64,000 nt of DNA from Ferrimonas balearica DSM 9799 (GCF_000148645.1 NC_014541.1:62001-126000); one strand, 5' to 3'; shown: positions 25,208-34,723, counted from the stretch's first letter. Notes: generated from the letters alone by a model not told the origin. Translations and numbers: made by a program.

Positions 25208-26662
25208 ATGAATGATCTGGAGCTGGTGCGGCGACTCGACCGCCGCCTGGTAGATGACTACCGCCTGGCCCGTAATTACTGCCTGGACGTGCCCACCTTT
25301 GCGCTGGTTCACCTGCGCTCCATTGCCCATCGTCTCACCACCTGGCTGGGGGAGCGGGCGGAGCTGGAGTTCCACAGCAAGAATCTGTATGACCGCATCG
25401 AGCAGCTGGCCCGGGCCAAGGTGATCGACATGCGCCTGGCCCGCAAACTGCACAAGCTGCGTGGCGACGGCAACAAGGGGGCGCACCCGGAGAAGTACCA
25501 TTTGTCACTGGAGCAACTGGTGCAGCTGGCGGGCAAAAGCGTCAAGGACACCGCCAGGCTGTGTGCCGAGGTGTTTCCCCTGCTGCACCCGGATGAAGCG
25601 GTGCCGGAGTGGCAGTTTGAGCCGGTGGACGTGGTGGCAGGAAGGGAGCTCTGTTACCGCGCCGTGATGGAGGATGACCCGGAAGCCCAGTATCTGGTGG
25701 GGCTGTCGCTTAAGGCGCGGTCGCTGATGCAGCAGGAGCGGGCGCGCTCTTATGCCCTGGCCAACGATGGGCAGATCCCCGACCTGAGCGATGCCCGCCG
25801 GGTGCTGGAACAGGCGGCTTACTGGTTCCGCCGTGCCGCTCAGGAGCACCCCGCCGCCCGGTTTGAGCATGGCGTGGCGCTGCTGAACGGCTACGGTGGT
25901 GAGCGCGACCCCCAGGCTGCGGTCCGGCTGATTGCCGAAGCGGCAGAGCAGGGGGTGGCCGATGCCCTGGCCCTGGTGGGTTACTTCTATCTGGCGGGCA
26001 GTCAGGGGTATGGCCAGGACCCGCTTAAGGCGGAGCATTACCTCAAGCTGGCGGCAGAGCAGGACCAGCCGGAAGCGATGGCCAACCTTGGCGTGCTCTA
26101 CTACCAGGGGCTGCTGGGCCAACCCGACCTGGCTCAGGCCCGGGCCTGTTCTGAGCAGGCGGCGCTGGCCGGTTACCCCCACGCCCAGTACCACCTCGCG
26201 GTGATGCTGTTTGCCGGGGAGGGCGGCGATGCAGACCCGGAAGCGGGCCTGAGCTGGCTGCGTCAGGCTGCGGCCCAGCACTACCCCGATGCGCTGGCGG
26301 ATCTGGCCCAGCGCACCCTTGATGGTGACGGCGTGGACACCAACCCGGCTGCCGCCGTGACGCTCTATCAGGAAGCGATCCAGTACGGTCGCCTGCCCCG
26401 GGCGATGTTTGAACTGGCGCTGGCCCACTTTGATGGCGAGGTGCCGGAGCGGGACCTGGCCACCGCAGGCCAGCTGCTGCATCAGGCGTTTCTGCACGCG
26501 GTGCCGGACAGTGAACTGGCCGAGGCGATCTGGCAACTGGCGCCCGAGCTGGTGGCTCAGCTGGACCAGGCTCTGGCTCAGGAGTCGGAGCAACGGGACG
26601 ACCTGCTGCAGGCCCGGGCCCGGTTTGATTCGGCAGGTTACCCACTGGGCAATGCGCCGTGA
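25208..26662 (+). CDS. DUF4145-like domain fused to Sel1 repeats
   Basis: The 484-residue cytoplasmic protein lacks a signal peptide. Residues 1-115 (RLVDDYRLARNYCLDVPTFALVHLR, LHKLRGDGNKGAHPEKY) resemble the DUF4145 helical domain seen beside restriction and nuclease domains. Residues about 140-440 contain Sel1-type alpha/alpha repeats (AARFEHGVALLNGYGGERDP, AMANLGVLYYQGLLGQPD). Sel1 proteins mediate protein-protein contacts. No catalytic motif was seen. Its stop overlaps the start of the downstream GNAT gene (GTGA), so they form an operon. Confidence 0.8.
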   Translation: MNDLELVRRLDRRLVDDYRLARNYCLDVPTFALVHLRSIAHRLTTWLGERAELEFHSKNLYDRIEQLARAKVIDMRLARKLHKLRGDGNKGAHPEKYHLSLEQLVQLAGKSVKDTARLCAEVFPLLHPDEAVPEWQFEPVDVVAGRELCYRAVMEDDPEAQYLVGLSLKARSLMQQERARSYALANDGQIPDLSDARRVLEQAAYWFRRAAQEHPAARFEHGVALLNGYGGERDPQAAVRLIAEAAEQGVADALALVGYFYLAGSQGYGQDPLKAEHYLKLAAEQDQPEAMANLGVLYYQGLLGQPDLAQARACSEQAALAGYPHAQYHLAVMLFAGEGGDADPEAGLSWLRQAAAQHYPDALADLAQRTLDGDGVDTNPAAAVTLYQEAIQYGRLPRAMFELALAHFDGEVPERDLATAGQLLHQAFLHAVPDSELAEAIWQLAPELVAQLDQALAQESEQRDDLLQARARFDSAGYPLGNAP

Positions 26663-27180
26663 CTCCGCTCATCCGCGGGCCCCGGCTGTCACTGTATCGC
26701 TTTGCGCCGCGAGATGCGGCGGGCTTTATGGCGATGAATGCCGACCCGCGGGTGGTACAGCATACCGGTGACCGGCCCTTTGCCGATGAAGCCGACGCCC
26801 TGCGTTTTATCCAACACTACGATCACTATCAGCGCCACGGGTTTGGCCGCTGGTCGCTCTATACCCACGAGGGGGAGTACGCCGGATTCTGTGGCTTGCG
26901 ACGGGCCGCCGGTGAGGTGGATCTGGGCTACCGCCTGCCCTGGCGTCTGTGGGGGCGGGGACTGGCGACCGAAGCCGCGCAATTGGCGCTGCAACTGGGA
27001 TTCGAGCGGTTTGACCTCGGCAGCATTGTTGGCCGCGCCCGCTGTGCCAACCCGGGCTCCATCCGGGTGCTGGAGAAGGTCGGGATGGGTCTGGAGGGGG
27101 CTTTTACCGAAGAGGGCCACGACTGGCTGCAGTACCGTATTCGAAGCCATGAGTGGACCGGGTTGCCCTTTTTGCGTTGA
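26659..27180 (+). CDS. GNAT acetyltransferase, RimJ/RimL type
   Basis: The 173-residue protein has the RimJ/L-type arrangement: RGPRLSLYRFAPRDA at the N-terminus, YRLPWRLWGRGLATEAAQLA (acetyl-CoA loop R-G-x-G/A) and RCANPGSIRVLEKVGMGLEG. The GTG start overlaps the stop of the Sel1 gene by 4 bases, so translation is coupled. Substrates of such enzymes are protein N-termini or small amines; this one is unknown. Confidence 0.88.
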   Translation: MTPLIRGPRLSLYRFAPRDAAGFMAMNADPRVVQHTGDRPFADEADALRFIQHYDHYQRHGFGRWSLYTHEGEYAGFCGLRRAAGEVDLGYRLPWRLWGRGLATEAAQLALQLGFERFDLGSIVGRARCANPGSIRVLEKVGMGLEGAFTEEGHDWLQYRIRSHEWTGLPFLR

Positions 27181-27313
27181 CTGACGTTCGCAACGTACTG
27201 AACCATTTGCTATTTTCTCTGCCCAAATCTTGCTCAGCCGGTTGGACACTGATCCCGCTGGTGGCATTATGCTCAATCAAACTTTGACCTAATACCGTCA
27301 CAAGGAGTGCTTT

Positions 27314-28636
27314 ATGGGGATCCGCCTGGCGACCCTGGCGCTGGGGCTGGCACTGAGCCCGCTCTCCCAGGCCAACACTGCCGACGAGGTTCAGACTCTG
27401 GATCTGGCCAACGGCATGCGCATCCTGGTGCTCGAGGATGACACCATCCCGAACGCCAATATGTACCTGTTCTGGAAAGTGGGCTCGCGCAACGAAGTGC
27501 CCGGCATTACCGGCCTGTCCCACTTCTTTGAGCACATGATGTTCAACGGCTCCGAACAGTTCGGCCCGAAGATGTTTGACCGCACCATGGAAGCGGCGGG
27601 CGGCGCCAACAACGCCTACACCACGGAGAACCTGACGGTCTACACCGATTGGTTCCCGGCCGATGCCATGGAAACCATCTTTAAGCTGGAAGCGGATCGC
27701 ATCGCCAACCTGTCCATCGACCCCGCCATGGTGGAGAGCGAGCGTGGCGTGGTGGACTCCGAGCGTCGCACCGGCCTGGAAAATTCCAACTGGCGAATGC
27801 TGCAGGAAGAGGTGAAGGGCGTGGCGTTCCGGGCTCATCCCTACAGCGCCCCGGTGATCGGTCATCAGTCCGACATCCACGCCTGGACCCAGGATGACCT
27901 GGTCAACTTCCACCGCACCTACTACGCCCCCAACAACGCCGTGGTGGTGATCTCCGGCGCCGTGACCTTTGAACAGGTCAATGCGTTGGCTCAACAGTAC
28001 TTCGCCCCGATCCCGGCCCAGACCCCGCCACCGGCGGTGCGCACCGTGGAGCCGGAGCAGAAAGGCGAACGCCGGGTGTACGTGCAGAAGCCCTCGGTCT
28101 CGACCCCCAACCTGATGCTGGCCTACAAGATTCCGGCCACCGACAGCGCCGATTACCACGCGCTGGATCTGGCCATGTCCCTGCTGATCGACGGCAACAG
28201 CAGCCGCCTCAGTCGCGCGCTGGTGGATAAGCAACTGGCGCTGGGCGTTGACGGTTATATGCCGGAAAGCTTCGACCCCAACCTGTTCTACCTCTACGCC
28301 GTAGCGGCGGCAGGTGTGGATGCGGCGCAGCTTGAGGCGGCGATGATTGCCGAAGTGAACCGTCTGGCCGCCGAGCCGGTCACTCAGGCTGAGCTGGATA
28401 AGGTGAAGAACCGCAAGCTGATGGCGTTCTACGACACCATGGAAACCATCAACGGCAAGTCCAATACCCTGGGCACCTACGAGCTGTTCTTTGGCGATTA
28501 CCGCGCCCTGTTCAACGCGCCGCAAGCCTATGAGGCGGTCACTGCTGAGCAGATTCAGCAGGTGGCGCAGAAATACCTGATTAAAGCCCGCCGCACCGTC
28601 GGGGTGCTGGCCGCGGAGGAGGACACCGACCAATGA
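27314..28636 (+). CDS. M16 zinc metallopeptidase, active subunit
   Basis: The 440-residue precursor has a short signal peptide (MGIRLATLALGLALSPLSQA) and the inverted zinc motif H70-F-F-E73-H74 of pitrilysins. The remote glutamate lies in the ESERGVVDSERR stretch. It is a half-size M16B protein that normally works with a second half. AAGGAG 6 bases upstream supports the start. The next gene overlaps by 4 bases and encodes an M16 homologue without the zinc motif, so the pair probably forms a periplasmic heterodimer that degrades peptides. Confidence 0.92.
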   Translation: MGIRLATLALGLALSPLSQANTADEVQTLDLANGMRILVLEDDTIPNANMYLFWKVGSRNEVPGITGLSHFFEHMMFNGSEQFGPKMFDRTMEAAGGANNAYTTENLTVYTDWFPADAMETIFKLEADRIANLSIDPAMVESERGVVDSERRTGLENSNWRMLQEEVKGVAFRAHPYSAPVIGHQSDIHAWTQDDLVNFHRTYYAPNNAVVVISGAVTFEQVNALAQQYFAPIPAQTPPPAVRTVEPEQKGERRVYVQKPSVSTPNLMLAYKIPATDSADYHALDLAMSLLIDGNSSRLSRALVDKQLALGVDGYMPESFDPNLFYLYAVAAAGVDAAQLEAAMIAEVNRLAAEPVTQAELDKVKNRKLMAFYDTMETINGKSNTLGTYELFFGDYRALFNAPQAYEAVTAEQIQQVAQKYLIKARRTVGVLAAEEDTDQ

Positions 28637-30081
28637 AAGCCAAGATGATGCTGATGAGCGCGCTGGTGATGGCCGGGTGCTCCGCGACCCAACAACCGGC
28701 TCAGCCCGCGAAAACCACTAACCCGACCCCGGCCCCCGTAGCCGTGGCGCCGACGCCAAAGTTTGCCCTGCCTGAGTATCAGGTTCGCACTCTGGATAAC
28801 GGCCTGACCGTCTACCTGATGGAACGCCATCAGGTGCCGCTGATCACCGTGAATGCGGTGGTGCGTGCCGGCGCGGTCAACGACAGTGAGCCGGGTCTGG
28901 CGGCGCTGACGGCTGAGAGCCTGTTGCTGGGGACCAGCAAGATGAAAAAGGCGGAGCTGGAAGCGCTGGTGGATGGCCTGGGTGCCAGCCTGACTGCCGG
29001 TGCCGGCAAAGAGGGCACCACCGTCAATGCCCGTTTCCTGGCCAAGGACACCGACACCATGCTCGACCTGGTGGCGGATGTGCTGCAACACCCCAGTTTC
29101 CCCTCTGACGAGGTGAAGAAGGCGCGGGACCGTTACGTGGCGATGCTGGCGCAGCAGAAAGAGAGCCCCCGCACGGTGATCCGTCAGTACTTCGACATGC
29201 TGTACTACGGCGACCATCCCTACGCCAACACCACCGTCGGTGACGGTGCCCGCCTGTCCCAGCTGGACGCGTTTGACCTGCGCATGTTCCACGGCAGCTG
29301 GTTCCAGCCGCGCAATGCCGCCATCGTGGTGGCCGGCGACTTCGATGCCGATGCCATGGCTCGCGCCATTGAGCAGCGCTTCGGTACTTGGCGGGATGGC
29401 GACACCCCGACCGCGCCCAAGCTGAACCAGCCGGTTAAGGTACCGCAGCAGGCTCGGGTGTTGCTTGTGGACAAGCCCGACGCCCGCGAAACCACCTTCC
29501 TGATTGGCGGCCCGGGTGTGGCCCGGGACAACCCAGATTACGTTGGTCTGCAGGTGATCAACACCATCCTCGGCGGTCGCTTTACCTCCTGGCTCAACGA
29601 TGAGTTGCGGGTTAACGCCGGCCTGACCTATGGGGCCCGTTCCGGCTTCACCAGTTACGGTGAAGCGGGCAGCTTCCAGATCAGCACCTTTACCGCCACC
29701 GAAACCACTCAGGAAGCGATCGACCTGGCGCTGAAAACCTACCAGCGTCTGTGGCAGCAGGGCATTGACGAAGCCACCCTGGCGTCCGCCAAAGCGTACG
29801 TAAAGGGTCAGTTCCCGCCGCGCTACGAAACCTCGGGGCAGCTGGCCGGGCTGCTGGGGCAGATGTACCTGTATGACCTCAGCGATGCCCAGGTGAACGC
29901 GTTCCAGCAGCAGGTGGACGCCCTGACCCTGGAGCAGGCTCAGGCGCTGGTGGCCAAGTATTTCCCCAAAGCCGATCTACAGTTTGTGCTGGTGGGCCAG
30001 GCGGATGCCATTCGTGGCGTCGCGGCCCAGTACGGTGAAGTGGCGGAAGTGGCCATCAGCGACCACGGTTTCTGGTTCTGA
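28633..30081 (+). CDS. M16 peptidase-like lipoprotein without zinc motif
   Basis: The 482-residue protein has a lipobox (LVMAGC16) and a proline/alanine linker, then two M16 domains. At the place of HxxEH it reads SEPGLAALTAESLLLGTSK, so the metal ligands are missing and catalysis is unlikely. Later blocks (YYGDHPYANTTVGD, MFHGSWFQPRNAAIVVAGDFD) are typical of M16. The ATG overlaps the upstream active subunit (ATGA). I infer a membrane-anchored partner that completes the substrate chamber. Confidence 0.9.
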   Translation: MKAKMMLMSALVMAGCSATQQPAQPAKTTNPTPAPVAVAPTPKFALPEYQVRTLDNGLTVYLMERHQVPLITVNAVVRAGAVNDSEPGLAALTAESLLLGTSKMKKAELEALVDGLGASLTAGAGKEGTTVNARFLAKDTDTMLDLVADVLQHPSFPSDEVKKARDRYVAMLAQQKESPRTVIRQYFDMLYYGDHPYANTTVGDGARLSQLDAFDLRMFHGSWFQPRNAAIVVAGDFDADAMARAIEQRFGTWRDGDTPTAPKLNQPVKVPQQARVLLVDKPDARETTFLIGGPGVARDNPDYVGLQVINTILGGRFTSWLNDELRVNAGLTYGARSGFTSYGEAGSFQISTFTATETTQEAIDLALKTYQRLWQQGIDEATLASAKAYVKGQFPPRYETSGQLAGLLGQMYLYDLSDAQVNAFQQQVDALTLEQAQALVAKYFPKADLQFVLVGQADAIRGVAAQYGEVAEVAISDHGFWF

Positions 30082-30104
30082 CGGCCGCCTGAGAGGACAC
30101 GACT

Positions 30105-30650
30105 ATGTTGGCCCTGACCCTTGGAATGGCAGCGTTTATCGTTCTCCATCTGGTGCCCGGCACCGCCCTGCGTGACCGCCTCAGTGGGGCGATGGGTGAG
30201 CCCCTGTACAAGGGGCTGTTTACCCTGCTGTCGGCGGCCGCTTTAGTGCTGGTGGTGTGGGGCAAGGGCCAGGCCAGCTACCACTCGGTGTGGGTGCCGC
30301 CGGTCTGGACCCGGCATCTGGCGCCGCTGCTGATGCTGGCCAGTTGCTACCTGATGGTGACCTACCTGCTTGGTGGCAAGCTCAAAGGGCTGACCCCCAA
30401 CCCGATGCTGTGGTCTGTGGTGATCTGGGCTCTGGCCCATCTGCTGGCCAACGGCGACCTGGCCTCGTTGGTGCTGTTTGGCGGCTTTATTGGCTACAGC
30501 CTGCTGGCGATCTGGCGCTCCCGCAGCCAGCGCCGCAATGACTACAGCGGCCGCCATGAACTGCTGGTGGCGGTGGTGGCCCTGGCCCTGTATGTGGCGT
30601 TTCTGCTGGCGCACCCCTACCTGTTCGGGGTGGCGGTGATGGGTCGGTAG
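30105..30650 (+). CDS. NnrU-family integral membrane protein
   Basis: The 181-residue protein has five or six hydrophobic segments and the family blocks HLVPGTALRDRLSG, LASCYLMVTYLLGG and LANGDLASLVLFGGF. NnrU proteins were first linked to nitric oxide/nitrite reduction, and related proteins isomerise carotenoids; the role here is open. GAGAGGA is 7 bases before the ATG. It follows the M16 pair at 23 bases, perhaps in one operon, and ends at a terminator. Confidence 0.85.
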   Translation: MLALTLGMAAFIVLHLVPGTALRDRLSGAMGEPLYKGLFTLLSAAALVLVVWGKGQASYHSVWVPPVWTRHLAPLLMLASCYLMVTYLLGGKLKGLTPNPMLWSVVIWALAHLLANGDLASLVLFGGFIGYSLLAIWRSRSQRRNDYSGRHELLVAVVALALYVAFLLAHPYLFGVAVMGR

Positions 30651-30676
30651 TGTTCTGGACCCCCTTCCCGAAAGAG

Positions 30677-30705
30677 AAAAAAGGCGCCTGATGGCGCCTT
30701 TTTTT
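30677..30705. terminator. Bidirectional terminator between NnrU and DedA genes
   Basis: Six A, GGCGCC, a TGAT loop, GGCGCC and seven T, shared by convergent genes. Confidence 0.92.
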
Positions 30706-30709
30706 GCGG

Positions 30710-31354
30710 TTACAGCGTGGCTTGGCGACGCTGTCGCCACCGCCAGGTCAGGGCCAGAGTCAGCACTGCTGCCGCCCCGACGCCCCAGGTCAGGTTGTGG
30801 TGAGCCTGATAGAACTGCATCAGGGGTTGGCGCTCATGCCAGAGCAGGGCGGGGCCGAGGCCAAACAGGGTGACCCACACCGCCGTGGCGAGGGCATTGC
30901 CCAACAGAAAAGCGCGCAGTGGCATGCGGGCCAGACCGCAGCCCAGCGCCATGGTCTGCTTCAGCCCCTCGATAAAGCGGCTGAACAGCAGCACGGCGAT
31001 GCCGTGACGCTCAATGAACTGGTGAAGGCGGGCTTCGGTGGCGGCGGAGAGCCAGCCCTTCTGGCGCAGCCAACGGTCGCCGCGCTGGCCCAGGAAGTAC
31101 CCCACCAGATTGCCGCCAAAGGCGCTGATGGCGGCCACCAGCAACACCCAGTGCAGCGCCAGTTCGCCATCGGCTGCGAGCACGCCGGACACCATAAGCA
31201 GCGCTTGGCCCGGGGCGGGGATACCGAATCCCTCGACGGCGATCGCCAGCGCCAACAGCAGGTAGCCGTATTGATGCAGGTAGGGGCTGAGGTCAGTGAC
31301 CAGGGTTTGCAGAGTGTGGAGCATGGGCACGGTCGGGGCGGGTAAAAACCGCAT
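30710..31354 (-). CDS. DedA/SNARE-associated family membrane protein
   Basis: The 214-residue protein has the DedA pattern: LLLALAIAVEGFGIPAPGQALL, GNLVGYFLGQRGDRWL, and RFIEGLKQTMALGCGLARM, with several membrane segments. DedA proteins are linked to lipid-carrier or phospholipid flipping and membrane potential. GGGGA 10 bases before ATG 31354 favours this start over an internal Met at 31324. Alone on this strand. Confidence 0.88.
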   Translation of the reverse strand: MRFLPAPTVPMLHTLQTLVTDLSPYLHQYGYLLLALAIAVEGFGIPAPGQALLMVSGVLAADGELALHWVLLVAAISAFGGNLVGYFLGQRGDRWLRQKGWLSAATEARLHQFIERHGIAVLLFSRFIEGLKQTMALGCGLARMPLRAFLLGNALATAVWVTLFGLGPALLWHERQPLMQFYQAHHNLTWGVGAAAVLTLALTWRWRQRRQATL

Positions 31355-31384
31355 GATACGGCATCCCCCCGCCCCGCAACGTGA

Positions 31385-32410
31385 TCATTTGTTCATCTTG
31401 GCGACGTCGCTGGCGGCGGGCAGGCCACCGGCGGATTCTGCCGCCTGAACGGCACGGTGGATGGCGGTTTCCATCACCTCGGCGGCGATCACCCCGAGCG
31501 TGTTGATGTTGACCGGGCCGAGCTCGCCGGTGCCGGCGGCAAAGATGGCGTCTCCGTCGTTCATGGTGTGCACCGGGCGGATGGCCCGGGCGTAACCATC
31601 GTGGGCCATCTGCGCCACTTTCAGCGCTTCCGCCTTGGTCAGGGTGGCGTTGGTGACAATGGCGCCGATGGTGGTGTTCTTGCCGACAAATCCGGGTTCA
31701 TTGGCGCCCTGGAAGATCAGCGCGGTACCGGGGATAAAACCGTTCTCGTCGCGGGTGCCAGCCAGCAGCTGACCGCTGCGGTCCACCACATCGCCCCAGG
31801 CGTTCACGGCCACCACCGCGCCCACCACCAGGCCGCTGTCGAGCTGGACGCTGTAAACGCCGAGGCCGGATTTGGTGGCGTGCTCCATGCCGCGGATCTT
31901 GCCGACGCTGGCGCCGGTGCCCGCGCCCACATTGCCCTCGGTCAGGCCGCTGCGCTTGGCGGCCTTGGCAGCGGCTTGGCCCATGGCGGCGTCCGGGCGC
32001 GCTTTGGGGTCGCCCACCACCAGGTCAAACAGCACGGCACCGGTGACGATGGGCACCCGCGCCACGCCGGTGTTAAAGCCGATCCCTTCGGACTCCAGTT
32101 GGCGGGCAACCCCACTCATGGCGTCCAGGCCAAAGGCGCTGCCGCCGGACAGGACGATGGCGTGCACCTTATCCACCAGGTTCTCCGGTTTCAGCAGGTC
32201 GGTTTCGCGGGTGCCGGGGGCGGCGCCCCGCACGTCCACCGAGGCGGTGGCGCCCTGATCAAAGCGCAGCACGGTGACGCCGGTCAGCCCGGTGTGGTCA
32301 CTGATCTGGCCAATCTTCAGTTGTTTGATGGCGAACAGGGCGTTGGGGTCGTAATTCTGCGCCGACAGGGGCAGGGCGAGGGCAGCAAGCAGGGCCAGCC
32401 AGGCTTTCAT
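31385..32410 (-). CDS. P1-family (DmpA/NylC-type) self-cleaving peptidase, exported
   Basis: The 341-residue precursor has a signal peptide (MKAWLALLAALALPLSA). P1 hydrolases cleave themselves before a Ser or Thr that becomes the nucleophile; here Asn245-Thr246 in GKNTTIGAIVTNATLTK fits the NylC-like form. Other family blocks are LSGGSAFGLDAMSGV and GNVGAGTGASVGKIRGM. Substrates of relatives include N-terminal D- or beta-amino acid peptides and nylon oligomers. AGGA 7 bases before the ATG supports the start. Export to the periplasm is notable, as most P1 members are cytoplasmic. Confidence 0.88.
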   Translation of the reverse strand: MKAWLALLAALALPLSAQNYDPNALFAIKQLKIGQISDHTGLTGVTVLRFDQGATASVDVRGAAPGTRETDLLKPENLVDKVHAIVLSGGSAFGLDAMSGVARQLESEGIGFNTGVARVPIVTGAVLFDLVVGDPKARPDAAMGQAAAKAAKRSGLTEGNVGAGTGASVGKIRGMEHATKSGLGVYSVQLDSGLVVGAVVAVNAWGDVVDRSGQLLAGTRDENGFIPGTALIFQGANEPGFVGKNTTIGAIVTNATLTKAEALKVAQMAHDGYARAIRPVHTMNDGDAIFAAGTGELGPVNINTLGVIAAEVMETAIHRAVQAAESAGGLPAASDVAKMNK

Positions 32411-32461
32411 GGCAGCATCCTAAGTGGTTGGAATTGGGATGACTCTAGGTGGCGACACGGG

Positions 32462-32490
32462 GAAAAACAAGCGGCGGCCGAGGCCGCCGC
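32462..32490 (-). terminator. Terminator of the EF-G paralogue gene
   Basis: On the minus strand GCGGCGGCC, a 2-base loop and GGCCGCCGC are followed by TTGTTTTT, 20 bases after the stop at 32511. Confidence 0.85.
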
Positions 32491-32510
32491 AGAGGAAAAG
32501 CGCGTTGCGC

Positions 32511-34541
32511 TTAATGGGCCATCAGCTGCTGCTGAACATTGGGCGGCACCACTTCGTAACGGCTGAACGCCATCGACAGTTGGCCTTCGCCGCCGGTCAT
32601 CGCTTTTAACCGGGTGGCGTAGTCGTCCAGCGCCGCCAGAGGGGCTTCAGCGTTGATGTCCACCTGCTGGTTGGCCAGGGCTTGGGTGCCGCACACCATG
32701 GCGCGGTGCGCGCTCAGGTCGCCGGTGATGTCACCCATCTTGTCCTGATGCACCTGCACGTGCATATCAACAATTGGCTCCAGCAGTACCGGACTGGACG
32801 CCATCACCGCTTCCAGGAAGGCTTTCTTGCCTGCCATATGGAAGGCGATCTCCTTGGAGTCCACCGGATGGTGTTTGCCGTCCAGCACCACCACGCGGAT
32901 GTCCTGCATCGGGAAGCCGGCCAGGATGCCTTCCCGCATCGCCTCTTTCACCCCTTTCTCAATGGCCGGGATAAATTGGCTGGGGATGGCGCCACCCACC
33001 ACTTTGGAGGTGAACTCAAAGCCACTGCCGCGCGGCAGGGGTTCCACTTTCAGATGCACTTCACCAAACTGACCGGCGCCGCCGGACTGTTTCTTATGGC
33101 GGTAGCGCGACTCGGCGCTGTTGGTGATGGTTTCCCGGTAGGCCACGGAGGGTTTCTGGGTGTCCATATCGAGGTTAAACACCTGCTGGGCTTTCTCCAG
33201 TGCGATCTGCACGTGCATATCGCCCAGGCCCTGCAGCACGGTTTCGTTGTCCACCCCATCGTGGCTGATCTGCAGGCTCGGATCCTCCGCCACCAGCTTA
33301 TGCAGCACTTCAGCCAGCTTCTGTTCGTCGCCACGACGCTTGGGCCGAACCGCCAGGCCAAACAGCGGCTGGGGCAGGTCCTGATCGACCATATGGAAGT
33401 TATCTTCCTCGTGGTGGTCGTGCAGGATGGCACCCACTTCGAGGCCGTCGATCTTGGCCAGGGCGCAGATGTCGCCGGGGCCGGCACTGGTGACCTCCAC
33501 CTGATCTTTGCCCTGCAGCTTCACAAGATGGGCCACTTTGATCGGCTTACGGTCGGCACCGATAAACAGCTTCTGGCCGGTGCGCAGCACCCCCTGGTGG
33601 ATACGGAACACGCCGAGGCGACCCACGTAGGGGTCGATACTGACCCGGAACACGTGCGCCAGCAGGTGGCCGGCTTCGTCCAGCGTCAGTTTGACCGGCT
33701 TGGCCTCATCACCCCAGCCGTTGACGAAATTAGGCGGGTTGGCTTCCTGCGGGTTGGGCAGGACCTGAGCCAGGATCTGCAGCAGGTGGTTGATGCCCAT
33801 CTGCTGTTCGGCACTGGCAAAGCAGACCGGCACCAGCTCGCCGTGGCGCAGGGCGGTTTCCAGCGGCGCGTGAAGCTGCTCCGGTGTCAGCGACTCCTCC
33901 TGCTCAAGGTAGATCTCCATCAGGGCTTCGTCCTGCTCGACCACGGTGTCGATCAGGGCATCGTGACAGCTGCGTACATCGCCAAAGCGGGTCGGGGTGT
34001 CGTAATCCGGGCTGAAGTAGCAGTCCACCACGCCGGTACCATCGGCTTTCGGCAGGTTCAGGGGCAGACAGCCATGGCCAAACTGAGTCTGGATCTGTTC
34101 CAGTACGCTCTCCAGCTGGGCTTCATTGCCATCCATCTGATTCACCACAATCAGGATCGATTTGCCCTGGCGTCGGGCCTCTTCAAAGGCGCGCTGGGCA
34201 ATGGGTTCGATACCACGGCTGGCGTTGATCACCAGCAGGACGCTCTCCACGGCAGGCATCGCCAGCTGGGCGCGGCCAAAGAAATCGGGCAGTCCGGGGG
34301 TGTCGATAAGATTGATGTGGATGTCGTTGTGGTCGAGGGAGAGGAAGGACGCTTCCAGGCTGTGGTGGTGGGCTTTTTCCTGGGGGGTGAAGTCGGCATG
34401 GTTAGTGCCGTCGTCGACCCTGCCACGTTGACTGATGGCTCTGGCGCCATAGAGCAGGGCTTCCAGCAAGCTGGATTTGCCGCTGCCGCTATGACCCATC
34501 AGAGCCGCATTCCTTATCTGTTCGATGCGATGCTCGGGCAT
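32511..34541 (-). CDS. Elongation factor G-like GTPase (EF-G paralogue)
   Basis: The 676-residue protein has all EF-G domains in order. The GTPase motifs are altered: G1 is GHSGSGKSS instead of [10 protein letters not shown]3 is DTPGLPDFF and G4 is NQMD instead of NKMD. The IV/V domains are present (GGAGQFGEVHLKVEPL, VGGAIPSQFIPAIEKGV). Such paralogues occur in many bacteria; roles in stress or specialised translation are proposed. AGGAGG 6-11 bases before ATG 34541 rejects the longer frame from 34577. Confidence 0.9.
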   Translation of the reverse strand: MPEHRIEQIRNAALMGHSGSGKSSLLEALLYGARAISQRGRVDDGTNHADFTPQEKAHHHSLEASFLSLDHNDIHINLIDTPGLPDFFGRAQLAMPAVESVLLVINASRGIEPIAQRAFEEARRQGKSILIVVNQMDGNEAQLESVLEQIQTQFGHGCLPLNLPKADGTGVVDCYFSPDYDTPTRFGDVRSCHDALIDTVVEQDEALMEIYLEQEESLTPEQLHAPLETALRHGELVPVCFASAEQQMGINHLLQILAQVLPNPQEANPPNFVNGWGDEAKPVKLTLDEAGHLLAHVFRVSIDPYVGRLGVFRIHQGVLRTGQKLFIGADRKPIKVAHLVKLQGKDQVEVTSAGPGDICALAKIDGLEVGAILHDHHEEDNFHMVDQDLPQPLFGLAVRPKRRGDEQKLAEVLHKLVAEDPSLQISHDGVDNETVLQGLGDMHVQIALEKAQQVFNLDMDTQKPSVAYRETITNSAESRYRHKKQSGGAGQFGEVHLKVEPLPRGSGFEFTSKVVGGAIPSQFIPAIEKGVKEAMREGILAGFPMQDIRVVVLDGKHHPVDSKEIAFHMAGKKAFLEAVMASSPVLLEPIVDMHVQVHQDKMGDITGDLSAHRAMVCGTQALANQQVDINAEAPLAALDDYATRLKAMTGGEGQLSMAFSRYEVVPPNVQQQLMAH

Positions 34542-34723
34542 GTATGCCTCCTGTTGTCCTAAATCCATCAGGTGCACTTCTGACTATAGGGGTGCAGGCC
34601 TGGTCAGGATTTGACCGGGATCAGGTTCTGCCCTGATTCGGCCAAGCTCAGGAACCCGGGTCCATTTCGCAGCGGTTCCGGTACAGTAAGATTGAGCATA
34701 GATCGTCAAACCGGAGCCAGCCT

